Positions 16,541 to 25,372 of a DNA stretch of 49,995 bases are shown piece by piece. Source of the DNA: JAABRU01 sp050180235 (GTDB taxonomy: Bacteria; Desulfobacterota; Desulfobacteria; Desulfobacterales; Desulfococcaceae); the NCBI GenBank assembly GCA_050180235.1, contig JBFXEJ010000037.1:1-49995 (forward strand), in the 5' to 3' direction. Positions within the stretch are counted from its first letter, which is position 1. Each line of letters starts with the position of its first letter. The notes under the pieces are model-generated. The model did not search any database and had not been told where the DNA came from. It saw only the letters and a list, made by a program, of their open reading frames with translations. Both the position numbers and the translations under genes were made by a program.

Positions 16541-17695
16541 ATGAAAGCATTGCTTGTACTTGAAGACGGAAGAGTCTTTCCCTGCAAATCCTTCACCGGC
16601 CCCGGCGAAGCCTGGGGCGAGGTGGTGTTCAACACCGGCATGACCGGTTATCAGGAGGTGCTTACCGATCCTTCCTACCGGGGACAGATGGTGACTATGA
16701 CCTATCCTTTGATCGGAAATTACGGGGTCAATCCTGAAGATGTGGAATCAGAACGGGTGCAGGTCGCGGCCTTCATCATCCGGGAATATCAGGCTTTTCC
16801 CAGCAATTACCGATCCGTGTCCACCCTTGCCGATTATCTGAAAAAATACGGTGTGATGGGTATTGAGGAACTGGACACCCGTGCGCTGACCCGGCATCTG
16901 AGAAATGGCGGCGCGATGCGGGGAATTATGTCCACACAGGATACTGATCCTGCATCACTGCTCAGACGGGTTCGGGAAACTCCGGTTATGGCAGGTCAGG
17001 ATTTGGTGCAGTCCGTGACAACAGACAGAGCCTATTACTGGGAAAATGGCAACCCCGTGTATTTTGAAGCAGGAAAGGAATTGAATCAGAAGAGTTGGAA
17101 GCACCGGGGGGATAAATTTTCGGTGCTGGCCTTTGATTTTGGCATCAAATACAATATCATGCGCTGTCTGACTGCCGTGGGATGCGAAATAATTGCCGTA
17201 CCGGCCGGAACCTCAGCGGATACGGTAAAGGCAATGGCCCCGGAAGGTATTTTCCTGTCCAACGGCCCCGGAGATCCGGAACCGGTAACATACGCCATTG
17301 AAACCATTCGGGAATTGCTGGATTACCGTCCCATGTTCGGCATCTGTCTGGGGCAGCAGCTTATGGGACTTGCTTTGGGCGGAAAGACCTACAAACTGAA
17401 ATTCGGGCACAGGGGAGTAAACCAGCCGGTAAAGAACATGATGAGCGGCCGGATTGAAATCACCTCCCAGAATCACGGTTTTTCAGTGGATACGGACAGT
17501 CTGGATATGCGTGAGATTGAAGTGACCCATATGAACCTGAACGATAAGACACTGGAAGGCCTCAGGAACAGGAAATATCCGCTGTATTCTGTCCAGTATC
17601 ATCCGGAAGCAGCGCCCGGCCCCCATGATGCCCGTTATCTGTTTGACAGTTTTGCCAATATGATGCGGGAAAGACGGCCGCGGGCTGCGGACTGA
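16541..17695 (+). CDS. carA: Carbamoyl-phosphate synthase small (glutaminase) subunit
   Basis: This 384-residue protein hydrolyses glutamine and passes ammonia to CarB for carbamoyl phosphate synthesis (arginine and pyrimidines). The N-terminal CarA domain starts LLVLEDGRVFPCKSF and has FNTGMTGYQEVLTDPSY. The class I glutaminase domain has the nucleophile in FGICLGQQLMGLALGG (Cys about residue 268), NHGFSV, and the catalytic His/Glu in YHPEAAPGPHD. An AGAGGC site precedes the ATG. carB does not follow; the next gene is on the other strand. Confidence 0.96.
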   Translation: MKALLVLEDGRVFPCKSFTGPGEAWGEVVFNTGMTGYQEVLTDPSYRGQMVTMTYPLIGNYGVNPEDVESERVQVAAFIIREYQAFPSNYRSVSTLADYLKKYGVMGIEELDTRALTRHLRNGGAMRGIMSTQDTDPASLLRRVRETPVMAGQDLVQSVTTDRAYYWENGNPVYFEAGKELNQKSWKHRGDKFSVLAFDFGIKYNIMRCLTAVGCEIIAVPAGTSADTVKAMAPEGIFLSNGPGDPEPVTYAIETIRELLDYRPMFGICLGQQLMGLALGGKTYKLKFGHRGVNQPVKNMMSGRIEITSQNHGFSVDTDSLDMREIEVTHMNLNDKTLEGLRNRKYPLYSVQYHPEAAPGPHDARYLFDSFANMMRERRPRAAD

Positions 17696-17745
17696 CGTGC
17701 ATCTTTTTTCTGCGGCTTTTCCGGATAATATGGCATTTTGTCTGT

Positions 17746-17887
17746 TATACCAATTCTCCATTGATTTGATACAATCCCGTCAGTTTTTCCGCTGTTGGGG
17801 GTGTGCAGAAAACCGCTTTGCCCAGTTTTTGCACTCCTCCGGATTTGCATTCCGCATTGTATAAAACCGATAGCGATTTGGTATTAC
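17746..17887. repeat. Repeat C copy (palindromic, about 140 bp)
   Basis: The element starts ATACCAATTCTCCATTG and ends GATTTGGTATTAC, with an inner piece reading (complement strand) GGAGGAGTGCAAAAA ... AAGCGG. Related copies are at about 34413-34704 and 44627-44762. It fills most of the gap after carA. It spawns short spurious frames. Confidence 0.7.
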
Positions 17888-17956
17888 CCGGAAAAGCCGG
17901 GTTCTTTGAGCAGATTTGTCTGCGGCACATTCTGTCTGGGAAAGCATATGATTCTG

Positions 17957-19660
17957 TCATTCCACGGATTCGGAAGAGTCACGGGGCAGCATCTTTTCCA
18001 GTATCACCTTTGTCACCAGATAGGTCGGTTTGACTCCTTCTGCCCCCATTTCTCCTGCCGCAAGGGTCTGTCCGCTGATAATGGGATTGTCAGAGGCATA
18101 ATAGGCATAGCGCACTTTCACATCTTTGGGAATATGCCCCTTGATGATGGCCGCGCTGATGGCCCGCTGGTAATGGCCGCCTTCCATTTCCAGACCGACC
18201 GTGTTCCAGCTTTTCTGAAATCTTTCCAGCATATCCCGGTTCTGCAAAGAGGTTCCCAGCACAGTTACAATAGGGCCTTCAAAAATATCAATGCCTTCCA
18301 CTCTGCTGAAATCCTTTTGCTCCAGATCATTTTCAAACATGTAATTATCGCATGTCCCTTCAATAACATGGGCTGTGGCCAGCATAATATCCCCTTTTTT
18401 ACCGGGAAGAATACCGGCCTTTCCCATTACAGAAACGGATTTTGCATTCATCATGGATTCCGGGGCATCCTCTTTGTATGGATTGAGCAGATTGTCCATT
18501 ACCTCAAAAGCCTGGGTTCCGAATGCGTAATCCATGACCAGAATCACGGGCTTTTCCGTTTCAGGAATACGGATGGCCAGTTCCGGATGAAAATTCACGC
18601 CATCCAGCAGGGCTGTGTCAATAATCTGGCAGTCAATATGGGTTCCGGAACGATCCGGCAGTTCATGCATGCCGTGTTCTCCGGCAAAATGGAAAACCAC
18701 TTCGCGGCGATCCCTGATGATATGAATCAGATCAAACAGATCAGTCGCAGATTCCCCCCGCCTGTCTGCTTTGATGGCAGCGTATCCGTAAATCAGGTTG
18801 GCCACACTGTGCAGATTCGCGCTGACAATGTGCAGGGGGCGTTTGTCCAGATGCAGGGACTGCAGTTTTTCTTTGATGTCATTGGCCCATTTGATTCCGT
18901 ATTTCTGATGTCCGATGATATTCATCAGTGAGGGAGTGAGATAAATTACAATGGAATTGGCATGGGATTCCCTTTCCTCATCAATGCATCTGCCCAGATA
19001 ATAAATCAGGGAAAATAGCCCGTTGTTGCTGTTTTTCGCGGTTCTGCTTTTTTCAAAATAGGTGTGGGTTTCCCGTGTCTGCTGATAGGGTCTGCCCAGA
19101 ATCAGGCTCAGATTCCATACGGCCTGCCCCAGTTCCTTCTCGTTGAGAGGGTCTTTTTTCTGCACGGTTTTTTCCAGTTCCCTCCATTCCGCAGTGAGAT
19201 TTCCGGACGAATCGCGCATCCGGCTTTGGATTTTTCCGGCCTCTATATTGAGAAAGGTCATATGGGTCAGAATGTCATAAATCTCTGTGAGTCCCCGTGT
19301 GATGGTGAAACACATCTCTTTCGGACTTATGCGGTAGCAGGTTCTTCTTCTTTTGAGTGGTTCAATTTTTTCAAACACACTGTCACAGAATTCCTCCTCC
19401 TCTGTGAGAACAATGCGTGTGCATTCCTCTATTCCCCTGGGCAGTCTGTCGATCACATATTCCAGACCTTTGAGTTCCACAATGCGCGGATCACTCATGC
19501 TGCCGTATATTTCAGGACTCAGACTGATCATATGTTCAGCCAGAGACTGCCCCAGTTTTCCCGATGGCCGGTAATATCCTCTCAATGCCAGTGCATTGGC
19601 AATGGTCCGGAAGGACTGCACTGCCAATCTGGCTTTTTGTGCACGGGTCAGATCCTGCAT
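17957..19660 (-). CDS. Large conserved protein with C-terminal nucleoside-phosphorylase-like segment
   Basis: ATG 19660 (MQDLTRAQKARL) is preferred because an AGGGGG site precedes it; the frame could begin 42 bases earlier. The 567-residue protein has no signal peptide or clear membrane segment. I know of no function. The last 130 residues (GPIVTVLGTSLQNRDMLERF, VGLEMEGGHYQRAI, YYASDNPI) resemble the C-terminal part of MTA/SAH-type nucleoside phosphorylases, where a GLEMEG motif contacts the ribose. The N-terminal 300 residues are helical and unassigned. It might act on a nucleoside-like ligand, but this is an inference. It stands alone, convergent with carA. Confidence 0.7.
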   Translation of the reverse strand: MQDLTRAQKARLAVQSFRTIANALALRGYYRPSGKLGQSLAEHMISLSPEIYGSMSDPRIVELKGLEYVIDRLPRGIEECTRIVLTEEEEFCDSVFEKIEPLKRRRTCYRISPKEMCFTITRGLTEIYDILTHMTFLNIEAGKIQSRMRDSSGNLTAEWRELEKTVQKKDPLNEKELGQAVWNLSLILGRPYQQTRETHTYFEKSRTAKNSNNGLFSLIYYLGRCIDEERESHANSIVIYLTPSLMNIIGHQKYGIKWANDIKEKLQSLHLDKRPLHIVSANLHSVANLIYGYAAIKADRRGESATDLFDLIHIIRDRREVVFHFAGEHGMHELPDRSGTHIDCQIIDTALLDGVNFHPELAIRIPETEKPVILVMDYAFGTQAFEVMDNLLNPYKEDAPESMMNAKSVSVMGKAGILPGKKGDIMLATAHVIEGTCDNYMFENDLEQKDFSRVEGIDIFEGPIVTVLGTSLQNRDMLERFQKSWNTVGLEMEGGHYQRAISAAIIKGHIPKDVKVRYAYYASDNPIISGQTLAAGEMGAEGVKPTYLVTKVILEKMLPRDSSESVE

Positions 19661-20164
19661 GATATTTCCCCCTGTCTTTTCATGGCAGATGATGTTACGC
19701 AATTTTTTTAAAAATCAGATTGTTACTGGAGGTATTTTCAAAACCCAAAAATTGTCAAAAGCAAAATATGCCTGAAAACGCCCACTCAGACAAAATTTGC
19801 AAAACTGCAGTGCTGATGTCCGATAGCGGGAGGCTATAAGGCAATATTTTCCCAAAAATGCAGAAAATCGGAAACACCTCAGCCTTCACCTGTTTATCGG
19901 ATGTCAGGAAAACCGGATGTTCTTTGCCATATGAGGCAATTTCAAAACCCGCCAAAGCCGGTGCCCGGAACACTCCGAAAATACTGGATTCCGGCTTATG
20001 CCAGAATGACGAAGACGGACTTTTACAACCGGTTTTATAATATGAAATCTGAAAAATGAACAGAAATAAAATCTCTGCTGCCTGATAAGCAGGATGTTTT
20101 TCAGAAAACCGGTACATGACCGCCCTGCCGCTTCCGGTCCGGGAACTTTTTTGGAAGGATTTAT

Positions 20165-20444
20165 GAACCCTGCTTTCAGAAAGGATTTCGTCAAAGGTTG
20201 AAAAAAGCCCGGTTTTTCAGGAGAGAAATACAGGAAACACAGAAAAAAGACAGTTTTTCGTAGGGTGGGCACGGCTTTTTGTGCCCACCGTTTCAGCAGG
20301 ACGGCGGGCACAAAAAGCCGTGCCCACCCTGCAATGATGGTACATTTTTTCATGGAAATCACCTAAGAACCCTGCTTTCAGAAGGGATTTCGTCAAAGGT
20401 TGAAAAAAGCCCGGTTTTTCAGGTGCGAAATACAGGAAACACAG
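20165..20444. repeat. 78-bp direct repeat flanking repeat A copy 3
   Basis: 20165-20242 and 20367-20444 are 78-bp direct repeats differing at three positions (GAACCCTGCTTTCAG ... ATACAGGAAACACAG). Between them lies a repeat A palindrome (about 20252-20364) with its normal right end but without the first 25 bases of its left end. The wider gap 19703-20813 contains no convincing gene; 19900-20040 resembles a degenerate intergenic repeat with TGGATTCCGGCTTATGCC. Confidence 0.8.
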
Positions 20445-20715
20445 TGCCGCAGCAGGCTCGTGCTCTTTTTCAGATAATCAGGACAGGGCACTGCCGGCGC
20501 GGGTTTGGAACCGGTTCCTGTTCAAAGACAAATCTTATTTCCGTATTTTTTCAATCTTTGCTTGATATTTTTACCACTGTATGTATATATTCCAAGAAAA
20601 TACGGTTTCCGGAAAAAAGGCACTGACTGATTTGCAGACGTTCAGGAAAAAGATTTCACAGGGCAGGTTTGTACAGAAACAGTACCTTCCGGAAGGGAAT
20701 TGAAATTATTTTTTC

Positions 20716-20777
20716 CTTAAGACTGTAGCCGGAACGTCAAGGTGCGTCAGGGGACGGATCGGATGCCGGTTACTTAA
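20716..20777 (+). promoter_or_regulatory. Candidate structured leader upstream of the secreted protein
   Basis: CTTAAGACTGTAGCCGG and GCCGGTTACTTAAG can pair across about 30 bases, ending some 37 bases before the start codon at 20814. I cannot match it to a known riboswitch class. Function is not supported beyond the pairing. Confidence 0.25.
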
Positions 20778-20813
20778 GAAAACAATAACAACTTCAGTTC
20801 AGGAGGGGGCATC

Positions 20814-21176
20814 ATGAAACAATATGTTATGGGGTTTGCGTTGCTTCTGGCAGTTTTCTCTTTTGCACCCGCAGATGTCATGGGAGCAAATCCCGGTGAA
20901 CATGTTTGGTGGCTGCTGGGAAATGTACAGGGGAACAGGACAGGGGAAGCAGTGATTACGCTCCGGCTGGTCCGGGACGGAGACACCGCGGAAAATCATG
21001 TTTCCGTCACTTCCACCAATAAATACGGTCAGTATGCTTTCTCAGATCCGGGGCAGGGACTTCCGCCCTCTGCCTATAAACTGGTCGTGTATGTGGGATC
21101 TGACAGGATTATGGAAGTAGACATTGACAGAGTGCCGCGGGGCGGGCGGGTTCCGCCCATATCCATTCACTGGTAA
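20814..21176 (+). CDS. Small secreted protein, possible Ig-like/carboxypeptidase-regulatory fold
   Basis: The 120-residue product starts with a clear signal peptide (KQYVMGFALLLAVFSFAPADVMGA, cleavage probably after VMGA). The mature part is a short beta-rich domain (AVITLRLVRDGD, VSVTSTNKYGQYAFSDPG, YKLVVYVGSD). The phrase NKYGQYAFSD resembles carboxypeptidase-regulatory-like or SpaA-like domains. An AGGAGGGGG site precedes the ATG. It is probably periplasmic or extracellular; the partner is unknown. Confidence 0.75.
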   Translation: MKQYVMGFALLLAVFSFAPADVMGANPGEHVWWLLGNVQGNRTGEAVITLRLVRDGDTAENHVSVTSTNKYGQYAFSDPGQGLPPSAYKLVVYVGSDRIMEVDIDRVPRGGRVPPISIHW

Positions 21177-21185
21177 AAACTTTTC

Positions 21186-21214
21186 TTGACAAATGCACCC
21201 AACAGTGCTATCAG
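21186..21214 (+). promoter_or_regulatory. Promoter of tRNA-Val
   Basis: A perfect TTGACA (21186-21191) is followed by 17 bases and TATCAG (21209-21214), about 21 bases upstream of the tRNA 5' end. Spacing and position fit a sigma-70 promoter. Confidence 0.65.
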
Positions 21215-21234
21215 ACGTTTCATCTTTTCCATAA

Positions 21235-21309
21235 AGGCACGTAGCTCAGCGGGAGAGCACTACCCTGACACGGTAGGGGTCGTTGGTTCAAACCCAATCG
21301 TGCCTACCA
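21235..21309 (+). tRNA. tRNA-Val (anticodon GAC)
   Basis: This is a complete 75-base cloverleaf with encoded CCA. The acceptor stem is AGGCACG/CGTGCCT, D stem GCTC/GAGC, anticodon stem CTACC/GGTAG with loop CTGACAC (anticodon GAC), and T arm GTTGG-TTCAAAC-CCAAT. The discriminator base is A. A terminator follows within 10 bases. Confidence 0.95.
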
Positions 21310-21316
21310 AAAAAAC

Positions 21317-21348
21317 AAGGGGTTGCAGTTTACACTGTAACCCCTTTT
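21317..21348. terminator. Bidirectional terminator between tRNA-Val and the BMP gene
   Basis: The stem AAGGGGTTGCAG / CTGTAACCCCTT is followed by TTTTCTGTTTT on the plus strand, with an A/T-rich run on the other side. It serves the tRNA and, in reverse, the convergent binding-protein gene. Confidence 0.8.
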
Positions 21349-21356
21349 CTGTTTTC

Positions 21357-22541
21357 CTACTTTGCGCTGCTCTGGCCGTCCATGCCCTGCAGAAGCTGTT
21401 TCATATACCATATCTGCTGATCAGTGGCTGTTTCCCCCTCTTTCAGAAAAACGCTGCCATCCTGATAATTCAGCGGGCCTTTGAAAAGACTGACTTTTCC
21501 TGCACCCATATCTTTGATAAAAGCGCCAAGTTCTTTTCCGGCTGTTTCGGAAAGAGCACTGCCCTGTGCGAATCCGACCGTACTGGTTTCAGTTTTGTTA
21601 ATATCGGCCCAGTCCGGCCCCAGCAGGATCCATTCGGATTTCCACTTTCCGGACATGGCACGTTTCACCATATCCGCATATCCCGGACCCCAGTTAAAAT
21701 AAGGAACTCCGAGACAGACCTCCGGTGATGTCTCGCAGGCTCCTTTGTAGTCATAGGGAACCGCCCAGACCTCTTTTCCCTCTTTGCGCTTCTGGCCTGC
21801 CACCACAATGTTTTCCGTGGTGTCAATGCCGGAAATCACCACATCATAACCGGTATTGAAAAAATTCTGGGCCACCTGGGTGGGATCTGCCGTAACACCC
21901 GGAATATTAAACCAGAATCCAATCCATGTCACCTGAAATTTCAGATCTTCGGCTTTTTTGTTCAAAACCTTTTCCCAGGCATATCTGGCTCCCAGATAAC
22001 TGGAAGCGGCCAGCCGCCGGGTCTCCTCATTGATCAGTGGGCCGAGATAGCCGATTTTCCCGGTCTTTGTAGTCATGGCAGCCGCGAAACCGGCCATCAT
22101 TTTGGCATATTCCATGCGTCCGAAAAGGTTGGTGAGATTGGCCGGGGCTTTTCCTGTAAGCACATCATCTCCTGAACAGTGGACAAAGAAAATATCCGGG
22201 TGCATGAGAGCGGCTTCCCTGATGCCGTCTTTCATGTCATCGGAATTCGCAATTATGAGTTTTGCCCCTTTTTCCGCCATGTCATCCACGAGCTGGGGAA
22301 TGGTGATGCCTGCACGGTCTGCCGGGTTGACCTTGTCAATATAAATCATCTTCGCACCCGGTATGGTTTGTTCCACATACTTTCCCCCCTCATAATGGGC
22401 CTGACTGTAACCGTGATCATTGTAAGGGCCTACAAGCAGAAGACCAAAGGTGAATTCCCCGGCCAGGGCTGAAACTGTCCCGAAAAGCAGCAGAAACAGG
22501 GCAAGACAGATCGTTTTTTTCGCCATACGGCATTTGAACAT
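21357..22541 (-). CDS. BMP-family (PnrA/Med-like) ABC transporter substrate-binding protein
   Basis: ATG 22541 (MFKCRMAKKTICL) is chosen because AAGGAGG lies just upstream; the earlier ATG would bury that site inside the coding region. The 394-residue protein has a signal peptide (CLALFLLLFGTVSALAG). The BMP fold follows: GLLLVGPYNDHGYSQAHYEGGKYVE, ANSDDMKDGIREAAL, GRMEYAKMMAGFAAAM, TGKIGYLGPLINEETRR, DVVISGIDTTENIVV. Such proteins bind nucleosides or purines for import. No permease or ATPase genes are adjacent, so it is an orphan here. Confidence 0.9.
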   Translation of the reverse strand: MFKCRMAKKTICLALFLLLFGTVSALAGEFTFGLLLVGPYNDHGYSQAHYEGGKYVEQTIPGAKMIYIDKVNPADRAGITIPQLVDDMAEKGAKLIIANSDDMKDGIREAALMHPDIFFVHCSGDDVLTGKAPANLTNLFGRMEYAKMMAGFAAAMTTKTGKIGYLGPLINEETRRLAASSYLGARYAWEKVLNKKAEDLKFQVTWIGFWFNIPGVTADPTQVAQNFFNTGYDVVISGIDTTENIVVAGQKRKEGKEVWAVPYDYKGACETSPEVCLGVPYFNWGPGYADMVKRAMSGKWKSEWILLGPDWADINKTETSTVGFAQGSALSETAGKELGAFIKDMGAGKVSLFKGPLNYQDGSVFLKEGETATDQQIWYMKQLLQGMDGQSSAK

Positions 22542-22739
22542 GTTTTCCTCCTTCATAAAGGTTGGTTGATAAAAAATAAAAATGGGGCTGCCCGGTATGA
22601 AAACCGGGAAAGCATGTTAGCAAAAAATATGCTTCAAGACAAAGCATTTTCTGTGCCTGATGTGCAAAACGCTGGCTCTGCCCGGACTTTTGGATGCTTA
22701 GGCGATTTACAGAAAAGAATATTCATTCTCAGAAATCAC

Positions 22740-23267
22740 TTACATCTTTTTTGCCCTGTCATCAGGAATATAGGGAATAAATCCTTTTTCAAAGGCTGTT
22801 TCCTGAACTTCTCTTGGCATTTGCCGGGCATCCGCAATCAGTCCGTTTACCATGATCAGCCATGTCAGAGGATTGTCGTCCAGACGGCTGGGCAGACACC
22901 AGGTGAGATCAAGTTGTGACATTTTCAGAAGATCACGCACAATTTTTGATTTTGACTGCCCTGTGCTGCGGCTTACTCCGTATGCCTCATACAGTTCCGA
23001 GGCGTTCATGGAAGGCTCCTGACTTCTGTCATAGAGAAAATTGACCATTCCTATGGCATGGGTAATCCCGCATGCCCATGCATTTGCCCGGCCTTTTGCC
23101 AAAGGCGATGTCCGCTTGCGGCAAAGAGCGGCCGCTGCATAGCGGATAATCTGAGCATATTCCTCATTGAGAAACTTTTTGCAGAAGTCATTGGTTAAAC
23201 CAATAATATTTTCAAAGGTTTCCTGCATTTCTTTTGGAACTTTTTCTGATTTTCTGTCTTTGGACAT
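22740..23267 (-). CDS. DUF6398-like protein
   Basis: ATG 23267 (MSKDRKSEKVPKEM) has GGAG eight bases upstream and is better than the frame's first start. The 175-residue protein is helical, with the family-like blocks FCKKFLNEEYAQIIRYAAAALCRKR, WACGITHAIGMVNFLYD and a helix-turn-helix-like stretch ELYEAYGVSRSTGQSKSKIVRDLL (about residues 90-113). The family has no known function. It lies next to a second small DUF protein on the same strand. Confidence 0.7.
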   Translation of the reverse strand: MSKDRKSEKVPKEMQETFENIIGLTNDFCKKFLNEEYAQIIRYAAAALCRKRTSPLAKGRANAWACGITHAIGMVNFLYDRSQEPSMNASELYEAYGVSRSTGQSKSKIVRDLLKMSQLDLTWCLPSRLDDNPLTWLIMVNGLIADARQMPREVQETAFEKGFIPYIPDDRAKKM

Positions 23268-23362
23268 TGCTTTTCTCCTTTTGCAGTTATAAACAGTCAA
23301 ATATAAATCTTCAGGTATAAAAGCAGCATAAGCTTACTGACTGTGCTGCTCTGCCTGATTTT

Positions 23363-23893
23363 CTATTTTATGAACTCTCCATACACTTCCTCATATCTTT
23401 CCTCAAGAGCGTCAAAATGACCATAACCCTCAGTGGCATTTTCCACTATGCGGTATGCTCTTTTTTCATAATTATTTTCCATGCCGTGTTTCTTCACCAG
23501 TGCCAGCACTTTTTCAAACATGTTTTCCGGACTTGTGTAATAATCTTCCGTATCAGGGCCAAATTCGGAGCAGAAAGAGGATATGCTTTCCACATAGGCA
23601 AACATGATTTCAGCAGTCAGATCAGGCTTTTTTATGATTTTTTTGAAATCATTCACAGCTTTTCTGGCCACTGACAGCCTTGCTTTTGGAAATCCCCCGG
23701 TCTTTCCGTCAATGAATTCCTTTTCAATGATGCCTTTGTATTTTTTTACAATTTCATCTGTATCATCCGTTTGGGCCTGATAATACTCTCTGACTTGGGG
23801 AATCTGTTTGCAGAGCATGGAAATTTCAGCAATGAGTTCCTCTTTTGTCTTCCTGCCCAGTTCCTTTTTCAACTGTGACACTGTGAATTTCAT
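23363..23893 (-). CDS. DUF6155-like protein
   Basis: ATG 23893 (MKFTVSQLKKELGRKTKEEL) is the probable start; the upstream extension reads through AT-rich non-coding DNA. The 176-residue protein is all-helical and charged. Its opening SQLKKELGRKTKEELIAEI matches the pattern of the DUF6155 family (recognition only). Function is unknown. Only a weak ribosome site is seen. It is upstream of and co-directional with the DUF6398-like gene, about 95 bases apart. Confidence 0.65.
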   Translation of the reverse strand: MKFTVSQLKKELGRKTKEELIAEISMLCKQIPQVREYYQAQTDDTDEIVKKYKGIIEKEFIDGKTGGFPKARLSVARKAVNDFKKIIKKPDLTAEIMFAYVESISSFCSEFGPDTEDYYTSPENMFEKVLALVKKHGMENNYEKRAYRIVENATEGYGHFDALEERYEEVYGEFIK

Positions 23894-24018
23894 GATATAT
23901 ATCCATTCTGAAAGATTGAATTTGCAAAAAAAACTGTAAATGCGGATTAAGCGCCGGATTCCGAAGAGTTGAAAATTTGACAGATTTTTAAAAGTTTTCA
24001 AATCCTGCATGAATTTTT

Positions 24019-24170
24019 TAATTCACTGATGTTACGCACCATCGTCATACCGGCGAAAGCCGGTATCCAGAACCATTTGATATTACCGGATTCCGACTTA
24101 CGCGGGAATGGCGGTCAAAAACAATAACTCCCTGATTTTTGAAAGAGTGGCGTAACATCAGTTAATTCAC
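24019..24170. mobile_element. MITE-like palindromic element with TGATGTTACGC ends
   Basis: The ends are TGATGTTACGC and GCGTAACATCA in inverted orientation, flanked by TTAATTCAC on each side, a likely 8-9 bp target duplication. The interior includes CATACCGGCGAAAGCCGGTATCC. Partial copies of the same end are seen at about 286-300 (GTAACATCAG) and 44069. There is no coding capacity. Confidence 0.6.
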
Positions 24171-24228
24171 ATTGAAAATTTTTATCCGGAGCCTGTATCC
24201 GGTTCATTCACCGGCTGAGAGCCCATCC

Positions 24229-25089
24229 TTATTTTTGCTCAGTGCTTTGAGAGGCAGTTCGGCCGCGAAACAGCGTATAGGTGAAAAAACCGTAATAATC
24301 AGGGATAGCTGCTATGAAATCAGGTGAACCGGGACTGCAGAGACGCTGATATTCCATACTCTCCTTTTCCGTCAGTTCCGTGTCAGGTTTTCCCCATCGC
24401 ATTTCAAAAAATGATGCCAATGCCCTGCGTTTTTCTTTTCCCAGCGGAGCCTGAATATCGCCGACAAAAGTTGAGGCTTCAATATCTTCCAGTCCCGCAG
24501 CCCTGAACCCGCCCAATGCTCTCAGAATATGAGATTGCGGCTGCTGTCCCATGACAAAAGGGGCAGTGCCTGCGGAAGTTGTGTTAAGGCGCGCTTCCAG
24601 ACGCGGATATCCCGGCAGCAACTGCTGGGATGACCATGCAAGGACAAACACACTCCCTCCGGGCTTCACAAGTCCGGCAAGATTTTTTATCAGATTTGGC
24701 GCATCCCCCGGCGCATATCCGGCACAGTCCGCACTCCACACCCAGTCAAAGGTATTATTGATGAAAGCAGGACGGTTCATATCGCATTTCAGAAAAGATA
24801 TCCGCTGTGAAAAACCCGCGTTATCTGCCCTTTGCTTCGCATACATCAGCAACTCATCTGACAGATCCATTCCTGTGACATGTCCGGAACTGCCGACCGC
24901 ATCCGCGAGAATCAGCGTATTGCTTCCTGTTCCGCATCCGATATCCAGTCCTCTGCTTCCTTCAGGCAGTTTCAGGGAATTTATCAGAGATCTAAAGAGC
25001 GGCTCTCGCAACAGGTCTGAAAGACAGAGTTTTTCCGCATAAGTGTATCCGGCAGGATAAAAATTTTCGCTGTTATCCATATTCGTCAT
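24229..25089 (-). CDS. Class I SAM-dependent methyltransferase
   Basis: ATG 25089 (MTNMDNSENFYPAGY) is preferred, with AGGA just upstream; the open frame continues another 156 bases only because it reads through repeat A. The 286-residue protein has motif I GLDIGCGTGSNTL, an acidic motif II VTGMDLSDELL, motif III FLKCDMNRPAF and a post-motif WSADCAGY. The target cannot be told from sequence; UbiE/small-molecule methyltransferases are the nearest pattern. No operon partners. The coding region ends before a short gap and the 24.0-24.2 kb MITE-like element. Confidence 0.85.
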   Translation of the reverse strand: MTNMDNSENFYPAGYTYAEKLCLSDLLREPLFRSLINSLKLPEGSRGLDIGCGTGSNTLILADAVGSSGHVTGMDLSDELLMYAKQRADNAGFSQRISFLKCDMNRPAFINNTFDWVWSADCAGYAPGDAPNLIKNLAGLVKPGGSVFVLAWSSQQLLPGYPRLEARLNTTSAGTAPFVMGQQPQSHILRALGGFRAAGLEDIEASTFVGDIQAPLGKEKRRALASFFEMRWGKPDTELTEKESMEYQRLCSPGSPDFIAAIPDYYGFFTYTLFRGRTASQSTEQK

Positions 25090-25109
25090 TCGTCCTGTTT
25101 GTAAGCATA

Positions 25110-25351
25110 AGGCGATTTCCATGAAAAAATGTACCATCATTGTAGGGCGGGCACGGCTTTTTGTGCCCGCCGTCCTGCTGAAACGGCGGGCACAAAAAGC
25201 CGTGCCCGCCCTACGAAAAACGGTATAATCATTAATGGAAATCACCTAAGGCGATTTCTGAAAATAAATATCCCGGTTCAGTTCACAGGCACAGGGCAAA
25301 AGCTGGAAGCTTTTGATACTTTGGTGGTATATTTTTTTCCGGAAATCACCT
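25110..25351. repeat. Repeat A copy 4 (reverse) followed directly by repeat B
   Basis: 25110-25247 is an intact repeat A in reverse orientation (right end first), with arms GTAGGGCGGGCACGGC / GCCGTGCCCGCCCTAC: a T to C change in one arm is matched by A to G in the other. After a single base, 25249-25351 is repeat B: it starts AGGCGATTTCTGAAAATAA, has the small hairpin AAAAGCTGGAAGCTTTT, and ends GGAAATCACCT. A and B share their outer ends. Confidence 0.85.
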
Positions 25352-25372
25352 AAAATCTAAACTGGTCATGCA

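Noticed and set aside
17795..18931. 378-residue plus-strand ORF opposite the 567-residue gene
   Set aside because: The minus frame has a ribosome site, longer extent and protein-like motifs; the plus frame is an antisense shadow rich in Phe/His/Gln.
20716..20777. Known riboswitch (c-di-GMP, cobalamin, SAM) at this leader
   Set aside because: None of the conserved cores of these classes can be seen; kept only as a low-confidence structured element.
21186..21728. 180-residue plus-strand ORF spanning tRNA-Val
   Set aside because: It runs through a tRNA, a terminator and antisense to the BMP gene.
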